Position numbers and translations under genes: made by a program
Notes under the pieces: generated by a model
Database searches by the model: none
Seen by the model: the letters and a program-made list of their open reading frames with translations, nothing else
What the model was told of the DNA's origin: nothing
DNA from: SAT2750 sp963581185
Lineage (GTDB): Bacteria > Planctomycetota > Planctomycetia > Pirellulales > Pirellulaceae
Length of the DNA: 16,804 nt
Direction: 5' to 3'
Assembly: GCA_963581185.1 (NCBI GenBank)
Contig: CAUZOB010000108.1
Location: forward strand, 1-16,804
Shown: piece by piece, positions 1-7,472 of the stretch
Numbering within the stretch: the first letter of the stretch is position 1
Layout of the letters: the number at the start of each line of letters is the position of its first letter

Positions 1-212
1 TTATGCAGTTTGCTTGCGGCAATCGAAGATAAAGCTGTGGTCAGTCAATTTTCCCATTCTGCCTGCCTTTGCTGGGTATCTGACTGTCAGTTGAGCACGC
101 TGGTGGTCAGCCGGCGGGCCAGATCCCAGCAGGGTGGATTCGAGGCGACGGTGCCGAGGAATTTCGATACAATCCGAGGGAGTTGGAGTTCTATGTCTGG
201 GAGCGTGCAACC
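1..212. other. Upstream flank without a supportable gene
   Basis: No frame here carries a recognisable domain. In many planctomycetes a DUF1549/DUF1553 cytochrome-type gene lies directly upstream of a DUF1501 gene, but no C-terminus of that family is visible. The frame of the downstream DUF1501 gene stays open back to about position 84, but those codons do not resemble the start of that family. A minus-strand frame ending at a TAA at 1-3 runs through the DUF1501 gene and looks like its shadow. Confidence 0.5.
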
Positions 213-1652
213 ATGTTGACCATCCAGGGACGGCCACAGCGAGTCTGCTCAGGCCTTTCGCGGCGAGAGTTGCTGCAAGTTGGCGGGGCAGGTCTGTTTG
301 GACTTGGCATGCCCCAGCTACTGGCTGCCGAGCAGAAATCTCCGTCTTTCCAGCAGGCACGGGTCAAGAACGTACTGTTCCTGTTCCTGTTTGGCGGGCC
401 GAGCCAGCTGGAGACTTTTGATATGAAGCCGGACGCGCCCAGCGAGATTCGCGGGCCGTTCAAGACGATTGCCTCCCGCACACCGGACTTACGACTCTCA
501 GAACATCTGCATCGTACCGCCTCGATCTCGGACAAGATCGCGGTGATTCGCACGGTGACCCATCCACACAATGACCACAATGCCTGTCATTATGTCCAGA
601 CTGGCCATCCCTGGACACGCTCGGCTGCCAATGGTTCGGACGTCAACGCTCGAGAGACCGACTGGCCCGCGATGGGTAGCGTGGTGGAATATGTTTCGCA
701 GCACGCTGCGGATGCCAACCAGCGATCGCTGCCAGACTATATCTATCTGCCAAATCGACTGGGTCATTTGCAGGGTTATGATCGAACCGGCCAGTATGCC
801 GGTTGGCTCGGTTCGGCCTACAACGCGTTGGCGACTGACATTCAAAAACGCGACAAGGATGACAACCCCTACTTCCGCGACTGCACGGATGCAGAACTGG
901 ATTTCCGTATCAAGGGTCTGGTCTCACGGGACGAGGTGACACTGGAGCGTCTGCAGGGCCGCCAGGGACTACTGGATCAATTCGATCGTGCCCGTCGCCA
1001 GCTTGAGCGAGTACCCGATGTCTACCGTTCGCAGGACCAGTTCCGGCAGCGAGCAGCTGACTTGGTGCTCTCGGACCATATCCGCACGGCACTCGACATT
1101 CGGCAGGAATCCGACAAGCTTCGCGACCGCTATGGGCGACACCTGTTCGGCCAGTCCACCTTGATGGGACGACGGATGATCGAAGCGGGCAGTCGTTTTG
1201 TTACTGTCGGCTGGGATACCGTGGATGGATACAGCTGGGATTCTCACCGCAGCAGCAAACACCTGGAAGAACACCTGGTGCCGGGATTTGACCAGGCCTT
1301 TTCGGCCGTCGTGGAAGATCTGGACGAGCGCGGCTTGCTCGACGAAACACTGGTGGTGGCGATGGGAGAGATGGGGCGAACGCCCAAGGCCAACGGTGAA
1401 TGGGGCCGAGGCCACTGGACTTACTGCTTCCCCTGCGTGCTTGCTGGTGGCGGCATCCGTGGTGGAATCGTCTACGGTGATTCAGACAAGGAAGCCGGCT
1501 GGCCGATTGACAAGCCAGTCAGTCCTGAAGATCTGGCTCGTACGATCTACTGGAGCCTGGGGATCGATCCCGATATCCGACTGCCTGATGTGCAGGGTCG
1601 GCCCGTGCAGATTATTGAGGGTGGCCGCGTCTTGCACGAGTTGTTCGGCTAG
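213..1652 (+). CDS. DUF1501 domain-containing protein, Tat-exported
   Basis: The 479-residue product is a full-length DUF1501 protein, a family related to the alkaline phosphatase/sulfatase fold and heavily expanded in planctomycetes. Its molecular function is not established. The N-terminus carries a twin-arginine signal (SRRELLQVGG, followed by a hydrophobic stretch ending near LLAAEQ), so folded export is expected. Family hallmarks include FLFGGPSQLETFDMKP, the TVTHPHNDHNACHYVQTGH stretch rich in His and Asp, GWDTVDGYSWDSH, and MGEMGRTPKANGEWGRGHW near the C-terminus. The ATG at 213 is chosen because family members typically begin MLTI.G, and GGGAG lies 9 bases upstream. A TTG at 183 would add ten atypical residues. 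The gene converges on the toroid lipoprotein gene with a 77-base gap and no clear terminator. Confidence 0.93.
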   Translation: MLTIQGRPQRVCSGLSRRELLQVGGAGLFGLGMPQLLAAEQKSPSFQQARVKNVLFLFLFGGPSQLETFDMKPDAPSEIRGPFKTIASRTPDLRLSEHLHRTASISDKIAVIRTVTHPHNDHNACHYVQTGHPWTRSAANGSDVNARETDWPAMGSVVEYVSQHAADANQRSLPDYIYLPNRLGHLQGYDRTGQYAGWLGSAYNALATDIQKRDKDDNPYFRDCTDAELDFRIKGLVSRDEVTLERLQGRQGLLDQFDRARRQLERVPDVYRSQDQFRQRAADLVLSDHIRTALDIRQESDKLRDRYGRHLFGQSTLMGRRMIEAGSRFVTVGWDTVDGYSWDSHRSSKHLEEHLVPGFDQAFSAVVEDLDERGLLDETLVVAMGEMGRTPKANGEWGRGHWTYCFPCVLAGGGIRGGIVYGDSDKEAGWPIDKPVSPEDLARTIYWSLGIDPDIRLPDVQGRPVQIIEGGRVLHELFG

Positions 1653-1729
1653 TTAGCCCGCTCTGCTGCCTCGGCGCTCTCGACATCTCTGCGGCGAGCT
1701 TCTTTGGATTCGGCCTTGCGCCCGGGAAT

Positions 1730-2971
1730 CTATTGGCTGACAGAGTTCCGTGTCGCATGTGTCAGCGCGATCACGGCCAGGCTGGTTGCCAACAGAGGAT
1801 CGTCCTCCTTCATCAGCGGGCTGGCCTGATTTACGAAATGACCGTCCGCCTTTTGCAGGGTTGCCAGGTGATCATTGATCAGTTCTCGCCAACTGCCGTC
1901 CGACTGGATCGAGTGGTGTGCTTCGGCCCGTACTGCCAGGTGGTAAAAGTGGACTGCCTCACCCCAGGGCTCGGGATGATCGGCCGGCACGCCAGCCGGG
2001 TAGTCAATTTCCCTGTGCAGGGTCAACCACTCAATTGCCCGAACCACTCGCTCGTCGGTTGTCGGCAGACCAGTTGCCAGCAGTGAAAGAACTCCGTCAC
2101 AACTGGCCGAAGCGTAGCTGCGCAAGTAGGGTCGCCCGTTGTCGATGTCCGTGCGACCTTTGTTGGCAGCCAGCACCACCGGTGAAAAATAGAATCCTCC
2201 GTCATAGGGTGCAGCGGCGCCGCCTGACGGGCGTCTGGGTTCCAGTTGCGGTTGTGGCTGCGGGCATGCCGGATGGCGTTGCACAAGGTGCAGAAACTGT
2301 TCGGCCGCCGTGGCCGTATCGCTGTCCAGTGCGGCTGCTGCGGAGAGCGCCTGCAGGATACGGCGTGTATGGGCCAGGTCCATATGCCCGGGTTGGCCGT
2401 CGGGCAGTGTGCCCCCGAAGCCCCAGCCACCGTAGGCGGGATGTTCCGGGAAGAAGCCACGCGACTCCCGGTACTGTTGCTTTTTCAAATAGTCCGCCAT
2501 GCGGCCGACCAGAGGATCGTCAGGATCTGTTTTGAGCAGGCAGAGCAGGGCGTAGGCAGTGGAATAGTTGGGGTATTCCAGTACGTCCGGATCGGCCATG
2601 CCGATCGCTCCCTGTTGGTTGATCTGACTGCGGATGAAAGTGAGTGCTTGTTCGACGGCTTCTGGGGGCCTGGGGAAAACCGACTCGGGAACTTCCAGCA
2701 GGGTGTGCAGTACAAAAGGAGTGTAGGCCTGTCCTGTTTTGAGCAGGCCGTAATGTCCGCTCCGCCAGCTGCCATCCTCTAATTGCTGGTTCCAGAGCCA
2801 GCGGCAACTGTCAGCAAGCGGGATGCGCTGTTGCAAGTCGTCGCCGGCCGGTTCCGCTGCGGCCGTGGGTTGGATCTCGACGCCGTGACTGTTGGAATTC
2901 TGGCAGCCCGTCAACTGGGCCAGCAGCAGGATCAGCAGCATCAGTGACCAGGCAGCTCGATGTCGTGTCAT
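1730..2971 (-). CDS. Lipoprotein with squalene-cyclase/prenyltransferase-like toroid repeats
   Basis: The 413-residue product starts with a lipoprotein signal: MTRHR, a hydrophobic core, and lipobox LTGC with Cys23 as the lipidation site. The mature part carries alpha-alpha toroid repeats of the terpenoid cyclase/protein prenyltransferase superfamily. QLEDGSWRSGHYG (about 63-75), AYGGWGFGGTLPDG (179-192) and DGGFYFSPVV are the QW-type signatures, and a later SYASASCDGVLSLL resembles the SYGSMTYAGL stretch of hopene cyclases. The catalytic DxDD position before the matching helix reads YPNY, so cyclase activity is unlikely. A binding or scaffold role is inference. An SD-like CCGGAG precedes the ATG by 6 bases. 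The gene lies 116 bases downstream of a second toroid gene on the same strand, with a long hairpin between them, so co-transcription is likely. Confidence 0.85.
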   Translation of the reverse strand: MTRHRAAWSLMLLILLLAQLTGCQNSNSHGVEIQPTAAAEPAGDDLQQRIPLADSCRWLWNQQLEDGSWRSGHYGLLKTGQAYTPFVLHTLLEVPESVFPRPPEAVEQALTFIRSQINQQGAIGMADPDVLEYPNYSTAYALLCLLKTDPDDPLVGRMADYLKKQQYRESRGFFPEHPAYGGWGFGGTLPDGQPGHMDLAHTRRILQALSAAAALDSDTATAAEQFLHLVQRHPACPQPQPQLEPRRPSGGAAAPYDGGFYFSPVVLAANKGRTDIDNGRPYLRSYASASCDGVLSLLATGLPTTDERVVRAIEWLTLHREIDYPAGVPADHPEPWGEAVHFYHLAVRAEAHHSIQSDGSWRELINDHLATLQKADGHFVNQASPLMKEDDPLLATSLAVIALTHATRNSVSQ

Positions 2972-2992
2972 GATGAACTCCGGTTAAGACTG

Positions 2993-3037
2993 CGAGTGGG
3001 CCGAGGCACCTCCTTGTGGAGATGCCCCGACCACTCG
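2993..3037 (-). ncRNA. Intercistronic RNA hairpin, 20 pairs with ACAA loop
   Basis: Read on the minus strand, arms 3037-3018 and 3013-2993 pair along 20 base pairs with one bulged C. The loop is ACAA (3017-3014). Three positions that are C/A mismatches on the plus strand become G-U wobbles in the minus-strand RNA, which matches transcription of the two flanking genes. No T-run follows, so this is not an intrinsic terminator. The stem ends 21 bases before the downstream ATG at 2971. A role in mRNA processing, segmental stability or translation control is inference. Confidence 0.6.
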
Positions 3038-3087
3038 GAGAACAGGACTCGCCGACCTGTGGTCTGTTGGCCAGCGAGCCACTACGG

Positions 3088-4464
3088 TTAGCGCGTTCCG
3101 GCTGTCTGCGAGGCAGCCTGTCGCAGCTTGGTTGCGTTCTGGGCAATCTGGATCAGGGTGACAGCATCCCGATCCGTGGTGCAGCACTGGATGACAGCAG
3201 CCGTGCAGAACACGGGGCTACTGATACAGTGATGCCCATTCCAGCTTCCATTTGGATTCTGGATCTTGCCCAGTCGATCGATAATCTTCTGGTTCCACGC
3301 TTTCCAGGATTCGCCACCGGTGATGACGAGCGACTCGCTGGTCATCAGGTAGCTGAGGAATTCCTCGCCACCATTGTTGCCAAATCCTCGCAACAGGTTT
3401 TCATCGTTGAGTCGCGCGATTTGCGCCTTGCTGGCGATATCTGCATCTGCCAGCTCACGCGCCTTATCGTCGTCGACGCCGATCTTGCGAAGGTTCTCCA
3501 GGTTGACGGTATCGGCAGGCTCAAGTTTTCCATTCTTCTTGGCCTCGTCGATCAGCTGCTGAGCCGCACGAGCTTCTCCCGCTGTAGCACGTTGGGCACC
3601 AGCAAAAGCGTAGAGTTCCACGCCGGCAGCTGCACTTGCGTTCGCCTTGCCAGTACTGGGATCGAAATTACCCTTCTGGTAGTCGCGAGCTCGTCGCAGA
3701 TCCTCCATGTCGACTTGCTTGCCAGCCACCTGGGCCAATTCCAGTGCGGTGGTGCCGAGCGACGATTGCAGTACGGGGGCCCAGCCACCGCTTCCCCAGC
3801 TGCCATTCTTCTGCTGACTCGACTGCAACTTGAGCAGGCACTTATCGAGTGCCTTGCTTGCTCGGTCGTGCAGTGGATCCTTGTTTGGCAGTGACGTGAT
3901 GACACGCGAGAGAAACTGGGTGGTCATCGTGGTATCGACCAGCTGGCCGAGCTTGGCCTGTGGTTGCGTACCGGTCATGTCGGTAATCCGCGGCCCCTCG
4001 GCCTTGGATTTCTCCACGACATCCACGAGGAACTCCGTGGTCTTGCGAACGGCATCCCGGTAGACACCTTGGACCGGAGTATGTCCAGCTCGCATCAGGG
4101 CCATGCCAGCAAAAGCTGTTGTGGCGGGATCGAGTTTGACCTTGGCCGGGTCAATGTTGGTCTGCTGCGCGTGAGAACCCGCTCCCCAGCCACCGCTGGA
4201 GTGTTGAGCTTCGACCAGCCAGGCAATCCCATTGTTTACGAACTCAGGAATCGGCTGTGGTGGCTGAACCTTGATCTTGCTGCCGGCATGACGCGTCTTG
4301 CGACCTTTGACAAGTGTCAGATCGGTGTCGTCGTCCTGGATCTGCTGCTGGCTCGACGTTTCGAGGGTGCCCGAGTCGGGAAGTGATGAGAAGACAACAA
4401 AGCCTCCTACTGCCGCTCCGACCAATGCTGTGGTGATGGTTGTGGTCATTGCTGAAAACTTCAT
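3088..4464 (-). CDS. Membrane-anchored toroid-repeat protein with C-terminal His/Cys cluster
   Basis: The 458-residue product has an N-terminal hydrophobic segment (about residues 7-27), acting as a membrane anchor or uncleaved signal, then a polar linker. Toroid repeats of the prenyltransferase/squalene cyclase superfamily follow: GIAWLVEAQHSSGGWG (79-94), LQSSQQKNGSWGSGGW (213-228) and IQNPNGSWNG (401-410). The last repeat runs into GHHCISSPVFCTAAVIQCC, with His411, His412, Cys413, Cys420 and Cys427-428. Such a cluster could bind metal or form disulfides. No DxDD cyclase motif is present. The start at 4464 is set by an exceptionally strong SD (GGAGGAGG, 6 bases upstream); a start at 4509 would place this SD inside the gene. 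Proteins of this kind are frequent in planctomycetes and functionally uncharacterised. The gene is divergent from the EF-hand gene and first in a likely two-gene operon. Confidence 0.85.
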   Translation of the reverse strand: MKFSAMTTTITTALVGAAVGGFVVFSSLPDSGTLETSSQQQIQDDDTDLTLVKGRKTRHAGSKIKVQPPQPIPEFVNNGIAWLVEAQHSSGGWGAGSHAQQTNIDPAKVKLDPATTAFAGMALMRAGHTPVQGVYRDAVRKTTEFLVDVVEKSKAEGPRITDMTGTQPQAKLGQLVDTTMTTQFLSRVITSLPNKDPLHDRASKALDKCLLKLQSSQQKNGSWGSGGWAPVLQSSLGTTALELAQVAGKQVDMEDLRRARDYQKGNFDPSTGKANASAAAGVELYAFAGAQRATAGEARAAQQLIDEAKKNGKLEPADTVNLENLRKIGVDDDKARELADADIASKAQIARLNDENLLRGFGNNGGEEFLSYLMTSESLVITGGESWKAWNQKIIDRLGKIQNPNGSWNGHHCISSPVFCTAAVIQCCTTDRDAVTLIQIAQNATKLRQAASQTAGTR

Positions 4465-4470
4465 CGTGTG

Positions 4471-4478
4471 CCTCCTCC
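4471..4478 (-). promoter_or_regulatory. Strong Shine-Dalgarno for the toroid-repeat gene
   Basis: The minus-strand sequence GGAGGAGG lies 6 bases before the ATG at 4464. It is the strongest ribosome-binding site in the window and fixes that start. Confidence 0.85.
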
Positions 4479-4562
4479 AAAGGAAAGGATGTCCGTATTG
4501 ACAGACCACTCTCCAACTTCGCTCTCCGTTGCAGTTTTGGACGAGGCAGGCGGGTTGGAGGT

Positions 4563-4600
4563 TCCCGCTGGCCAGAAAAAAAGATCCGGCCAGATCGGGA
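4563..4600. promoter_or_regulatory. Dyad in the divergent promoter region
   Basis: TCCCG (4563-4567) with CTGGCC (4568-4573) is complemented by GGCCAG (4588-4593) with CGGGA (4596-4600). That gives 11 pairs with a 2-base bulge and a 14-base A-rich loop. The dyad sits inside the 237-base gap between the divergent toroid (minus) and EF-hand (plus) genes. It could be an operator for both or a leader-RNA hairpin of either. I could not place confident -10 and -35 boxes. Confidence 0.4.
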
Positions 4601-4688
4601 GTTTTGCTGTTCGACTGTCCGCCGGGCTGGGTTTGTTGCGTTAGTGAGTGTGAAGGCAGGCGACATCTTGTGATGACCCCATTTTGTC

Positions 4689-4694
4689 AAGGAG
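4689..4694 (+). promoter_or_regulatory. Shine-Dalgarno deciding the EF-hand start
   Basis: AAGGAG lies 7 bases before the ATG at 4702. It rules out the TTG at 4684, which precedes it. Confidence 0.8.
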
Positions 4695-4701
4695 CAGAAT
4701 C

Positions 4702-5076
4702 ATGATGATTTCACGTTCAATTATTTCCGTGGTTGTGCTACTGGTTGCGGTCTCACCCGCAATGGCCAGGAAGCGAGTCGAGAGGCCGATCGTTGATAAT
4801 CCGGTGGTCGGCGACCTGAATGCCGACGGAGTGGTGGATATGGATGAAGCCAGTGCCTTGATGCGGAACCCTGGGATGAAGCGAGATCTGTTTGACCAGG
4901 AGATTGCCGAGCAAAAGAGGTTTTATCTCAGCCTTGAGAAGGGGATTCGGCTGAAGTTGGTCAAGCTGTCGCGGGCCTACGGCACAGTCCGTTGGGACTT
5001 GGCCGTTGACATGGCTCGCAAGAAAGGACTCAGCGCGGTCGATGCCGAGCGAATCGCCCTGGCATTACGCAACTGA
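4702..5076 (+). CDS. Small secreted EF-hand (dockerin-like) protein
   Basis: The 124-residue product has a signal peptide (about residues 1-22, cleavage after VSPAMA) followed by a basic start to the mature chain. It contains one perfect canonical EF-hand calcium loop, DLNADGVVDMDE (38-49), with acidic or Asn ligands at loop positions 1, 3, 5 and 9, Gly at 6, a hydrophobic residue at 8 and Glu at 12. The preceding VVG and following ASALM also resemble a single type I dockerin repeat. The rest is a charged, probably helical domain without a known match. A calcium-binding, exported role is well supported, but the partner is unknown. The gene is divergent from the toroid genes and ends 33 bases before a strong intrinsic terminator, so it is probably monocistronic. 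An ATG at 4705 is an equally readable alternative start. Confidence 0.82.
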   Translation: MMISRSIISVVVLLVAVSPAMARKRVERPIVDNPVVGDLNADGVVDMDEASALMRNPGMKRDLFDQEIAEQKRFYLSLEKGIRLKLVKLSRAYGTVRWDLAVDMARKKGLSAVDAERIALALRN

Positions 5077-5108
5077 AGCTGAGCTTGAGCGGGTTCTGTT
5101 TGTTCTGG

Positions 5109-5163
5109 CCACCGGGGGGAAGTATGGGCTACTGGCCCTGCGGCCCTCCGGTGGTTCTTTTTT
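5109..5163 (+). terminator. Rho-independent terminator after the EF-hand gene
   Basis: CCACCGGGGGG (5109-5119) pairs with CCCTCCGGTGG (5144-5154) over 11 positions including one G-T wobble. The 24-base loop contains a further GGGC/GCCC mini-hairpin. The stem is followed at once by TTCTTTTTT (5155-5163). Orientation and position fit termination of the EF-hand transcript. It also means the phosphoesterase gene needs its own promoter in 5164-5350. Confidence 0.85.
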
Positions 5164-5350
5164 GGCCGGCGTCTGCTGCCGTTTGGACTTGAGCGGTGGT
5201 CCAGATTGTGCCGCTCTCGACTCAACCATCCCGCCGCTGGGGAATGAACTCAGCGAGTTTGAAGTCCCTGGCCACGAATCCCGAACCCGCAACTCGTAAC
5301 CATCTGTTATCTTTGAGCGAAACAGCTATTCCCAATGAGTTGCTTTGCCA

Positions 5351-6352
5351 ATGTCACCAGATGCCGCTAGTTCGTGGACCTTCCTGCATGTCAATGACAG
5401 TCACATGGGGACGCCGCGTTCCTACCGTTTTCGGCCTGCTATCAACCAGCGCTGGGCGGCCATCAAGCGACAGCTGGAGGTTGAGAATGCTGAGTTGCTG
5501 TTGCACGGCGGCGACCTGACTCGTGACGGTGAGACGCACGAGTTTGAATACCTGCAGGCCCGGGAGGATCTCGACACGCTGCCGTTCCCCAGTTTCATCA
5601 TCCCGGGCAATATGGATGTGGGCAACAAGACAGCTGATACGAACGGTGATAAGAGCAAGGGTCCTCGGGCCTGGGACTGGCACGACCCGGATTTGAACCT
5701 GACGGGCGACAGACTCGACCTGTTCGCTTCTTACTTTGGTCCCATCCATTGGAGTTTCGTGCATCGCAACGTCCGCTTCACCGGCTTCTATGCAGGAGTC
5801 GCAGGGTCGGGACTTCCGCAGGAGCAGCGAATGTGGCGGATGCTGGAGAGGTTGAGCCAGTTACCCAGCACCGAGCATCATGTAGCAGTCATGCATTACT
5901 GGCCATTCATTGAACGGCTGGACGAGCCAGCCTGGGATCTGACCGACGCGGACCAATATTACGACTGGTACTTCTCAATTGATCCGCCGCACAGGCAGCG
6001 GCTCTGGGATTTGCTTTGCAAGGCGAAAGTGGACATCCTCTTCTGTGGTCACGTTCATACCGGCCGTTCCGTGCAGGTTGTGGATGGCATCCAGCTGTAT
6101 CGCACCCAGCCGGCCGGCAACACGGGCCAACTGTCCGAACGCTGGCCTGATGCGGATACTCGCTTTGGCTACCAGCGATGCGTGGTCAGTGAGTCGGGGA
6201 TTGAAGTTAGTTTTGTCGTCGGTGACGATCAGTGTGATGAATTCGATAGCTTCGGCCCCTGGGGTCATCCGGCGGTCGAAGAGCGGGATTATAGTGTGGC
6301 TCGCGAGCAACCACCGCTCACGCCAGACGCTCTTTGGGAGCCACTTGAGTAG
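5351..6352 (+). CDS. Calcineurin-like metallophosphoesterase
   Basis: The 333-residue product has the full metal-binding motif set of the calcineurin-like phosphoesterase superfamily. These are D-x-H (Asp16, His18 in VNDSHMG), GGDLTRDG (Asp55), GNMD (Asn87), the His182 of MHYW and GHVH (His234, His236). The usual catalytic His of the GNH(D/E) motif is Met88 here, a variation also seen in some subfamilies. No signal peptide is visible, so a cytoplasmic location is likely; the substrate cannot be read from the sequence. The ATG at 5351 is preferred over the TTG at 5345, with an in-frame stop at 5336-5338 just upstream. There is no good SD. The downstream CBM9-like gene begins 10 bases after the stop, so the two form an operon. 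Confidence 0.92.
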   Translation: MSPDAASSWTFLHVNDSHMGTPRSYRFRPAINQRWAAIKRQLEVENAELLLHGGDLTRDGETHEFEYLQAREDLDTLPFPSFIIPGNMDVGNKTADTNGDKSKGPRAWDWHDPDLNLTGDRLDLFASYFGPIHWSFVHRNVRFTGFYAGVAGSGLPQEQRMWRMLERLSQLPSTEHHVAVMHYWPFIERLDEPAWDLTDADQYYDWYFSIDPPHRQRLWDLLCKAKVDILFCGHVHTGRSVQVVDGIQLYRTQPAGNTGQLSERWPDADTRFGYQRCVVSESGIEVSFVVGDDQCDEFDSFGPWGHPAVEERDYSVAREQPPLTPDALWEPLE

Positions 6353-6362
6353 GGAGAGAATT

Positions 6363-7472
6363 GTGAGACTTGTGACGTGTGCTGTGTTTGCAGCCCTGAT
6401 GGGCGGATCTGTTCTGTCCGCCGATTCGGCTGAAGATTGGGAGAAGATGAGGCGGATCGTGCCGCGCAGCTATGTCTGTGCGCGGGCCACGTCGGCTATC
6501 AAGGTCGATGGAAAGCTGAATGAGCGAGCCTGGAAATCTGTTCGCTGGTCTCAGGTGTTCCTGGACATCGAAGGATCCGCCAAGCCCATTCCCCGATTTC
6601 GTACGCGGATGAAGATGAGTTGGGATGATGAGTACCTTTATATAGGTGCCCGAATGGTGGAGCCGCATGTCTGGGGTACTTTGACTGAGCATGACTCAGT
6701 GATCTTTCATGACAACGATTTTGAAGTGTTCATTGATCCGGATGGGGACAACCACCAGTACTACGAGTTTGAAATGAATGCCCTCAATACGGGCTGGGAC
6801 CTGTTTCTTCCCCGGCCCTACAAGGATGGCGGACGAGCGGATAACGGCTGGGAAATTCCAGGGCTCAAGACGGCTGTGTTTGTGGCAGGCACGCTGAACG
6901 ATCCATCCGATCGAGATGCCTTCTGGTCAGTAGAAATGGCAATTCCCTGGACGGCGATGTCGCGAACTGAACGTCCCGCCGTGGCGCCGCAGCCCGGTGA
7001 CCGCTGGCGGTTTAACTTCTCGCGGGTCCAGTGGAAACACCAGGTGGTCGATGGGACGTACCAGAAAATACCCAAGCTGCGTGAGGATAACTGGGTCTGG
7101 TCCCCCCAGGGGATCATCGATATGCACCGGCCCGAGCGGTGGGGCTATGTTGAGTTTGCTGAGCTGGAGAGCCCGGTAGGTGCGGTTCGTTGGCGCGGTG
7201 AGATGCAGCTGCGGGATGCCCTGATGACGATTTACCATCGGCAACGGGCATATCAGCGACAGCACAAGCAGTGGGCCAGCCGGCTGGACCAGCTGGGCTT
7301 ATCTGCCGCTGACTTCGGCAACTTCTCCAACCCGGCAAAGATCGTGCCGACCAACAGCGGCTACATTGCGCTGCTGGAGACAAGAGAGCGGCGGCGAGGA
7401 TTACTGCGAGGTGAAGTACGGCAGGATTCCAGGCTGAAGATCATCCGGTCTCGCCGAGAGATGGTGGAGTAA
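6363..7472 (+). CDS. Secreted CBM9-like (carbohydrate-binding family 9-like) protein
   Basis: The 369-residue product begins with a signal peptide (about 1-20, cleavage near SVLSA). It then has a CBM9-like beta-sandwich at about residues 44-255. Recognisable elements are IKVDGKLNERAW (46-57), MSWDDEYLYIGARM (85-98), HDNDFEVFIDPDGDNHQYYE (116-135), WSVEMAIPW (188-196) and the WRFNFSR strand. Similar domains in planctomycetes are annotated as sugar-binding or heme-binding-like modules; the ligand here is not determined. The C-terminal hundred residues are charged and helical with no known domain. The GTG at 6363 is chosen because AGGGAG lies upstream with about 6 bases spacing and it gives a clean signal peptide; the open frame runs much further upstream, inside the phosphoesterase gene. 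The stop abuts the stop of the opposite-strand GYF gene. Confidence 0.85.
   Translation: MRLVTCAVFAALMGGSVLSADSAEDWEKMRRIVPRSYVCARATSAIKVDGKLNERAWKSVRWSQVFLDIEGSAKPIPRFRTRMKMSWDDEYLYIGARMVEPHVWGTLTEHDSVIFHDNDFEVFIDPDGDNHQYYEFEMNALNTGWDLFLPRPYKDGGRADNGWEIPGLKTAVFVAGTLNDPSDRDAFWSVEMAIPWTAMSRTERPAVAPQPGDRWRFNFSRVQWKHQVVDGTYQKIPKLREDNWVWSPQGIIDMHRPERWGYVEFAELESPVGAVRWRGEMQLRDALMTIYHRQRAYQRQHKQWASRLDQLGLSAADFGNFSNPAKIVPTNSGYIALLETRERRRGLLRGEVRQDSRLKIIRSRREMVE

Noticed and set aside
1..360. Minus-strand 119-residue frame ending at a TAA at 1-3.
   Set aside because: It overlaps the well-supported start of the DUF1501 gene, has no recognisable domain, and its composition fits an antisense shadow.
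2515..2526. Literal DPDD (DxDD) string in the toroid lipoprotein at residues 149-152, suggesting a squalene-hopene cyclase active site.
   Set aside because: It follows the helix YSTAYALLCLLK instead of preceding it, as the catalytic DxDD does in hopene cyclases. The matching position reads YPNY, so the match is probably chance.
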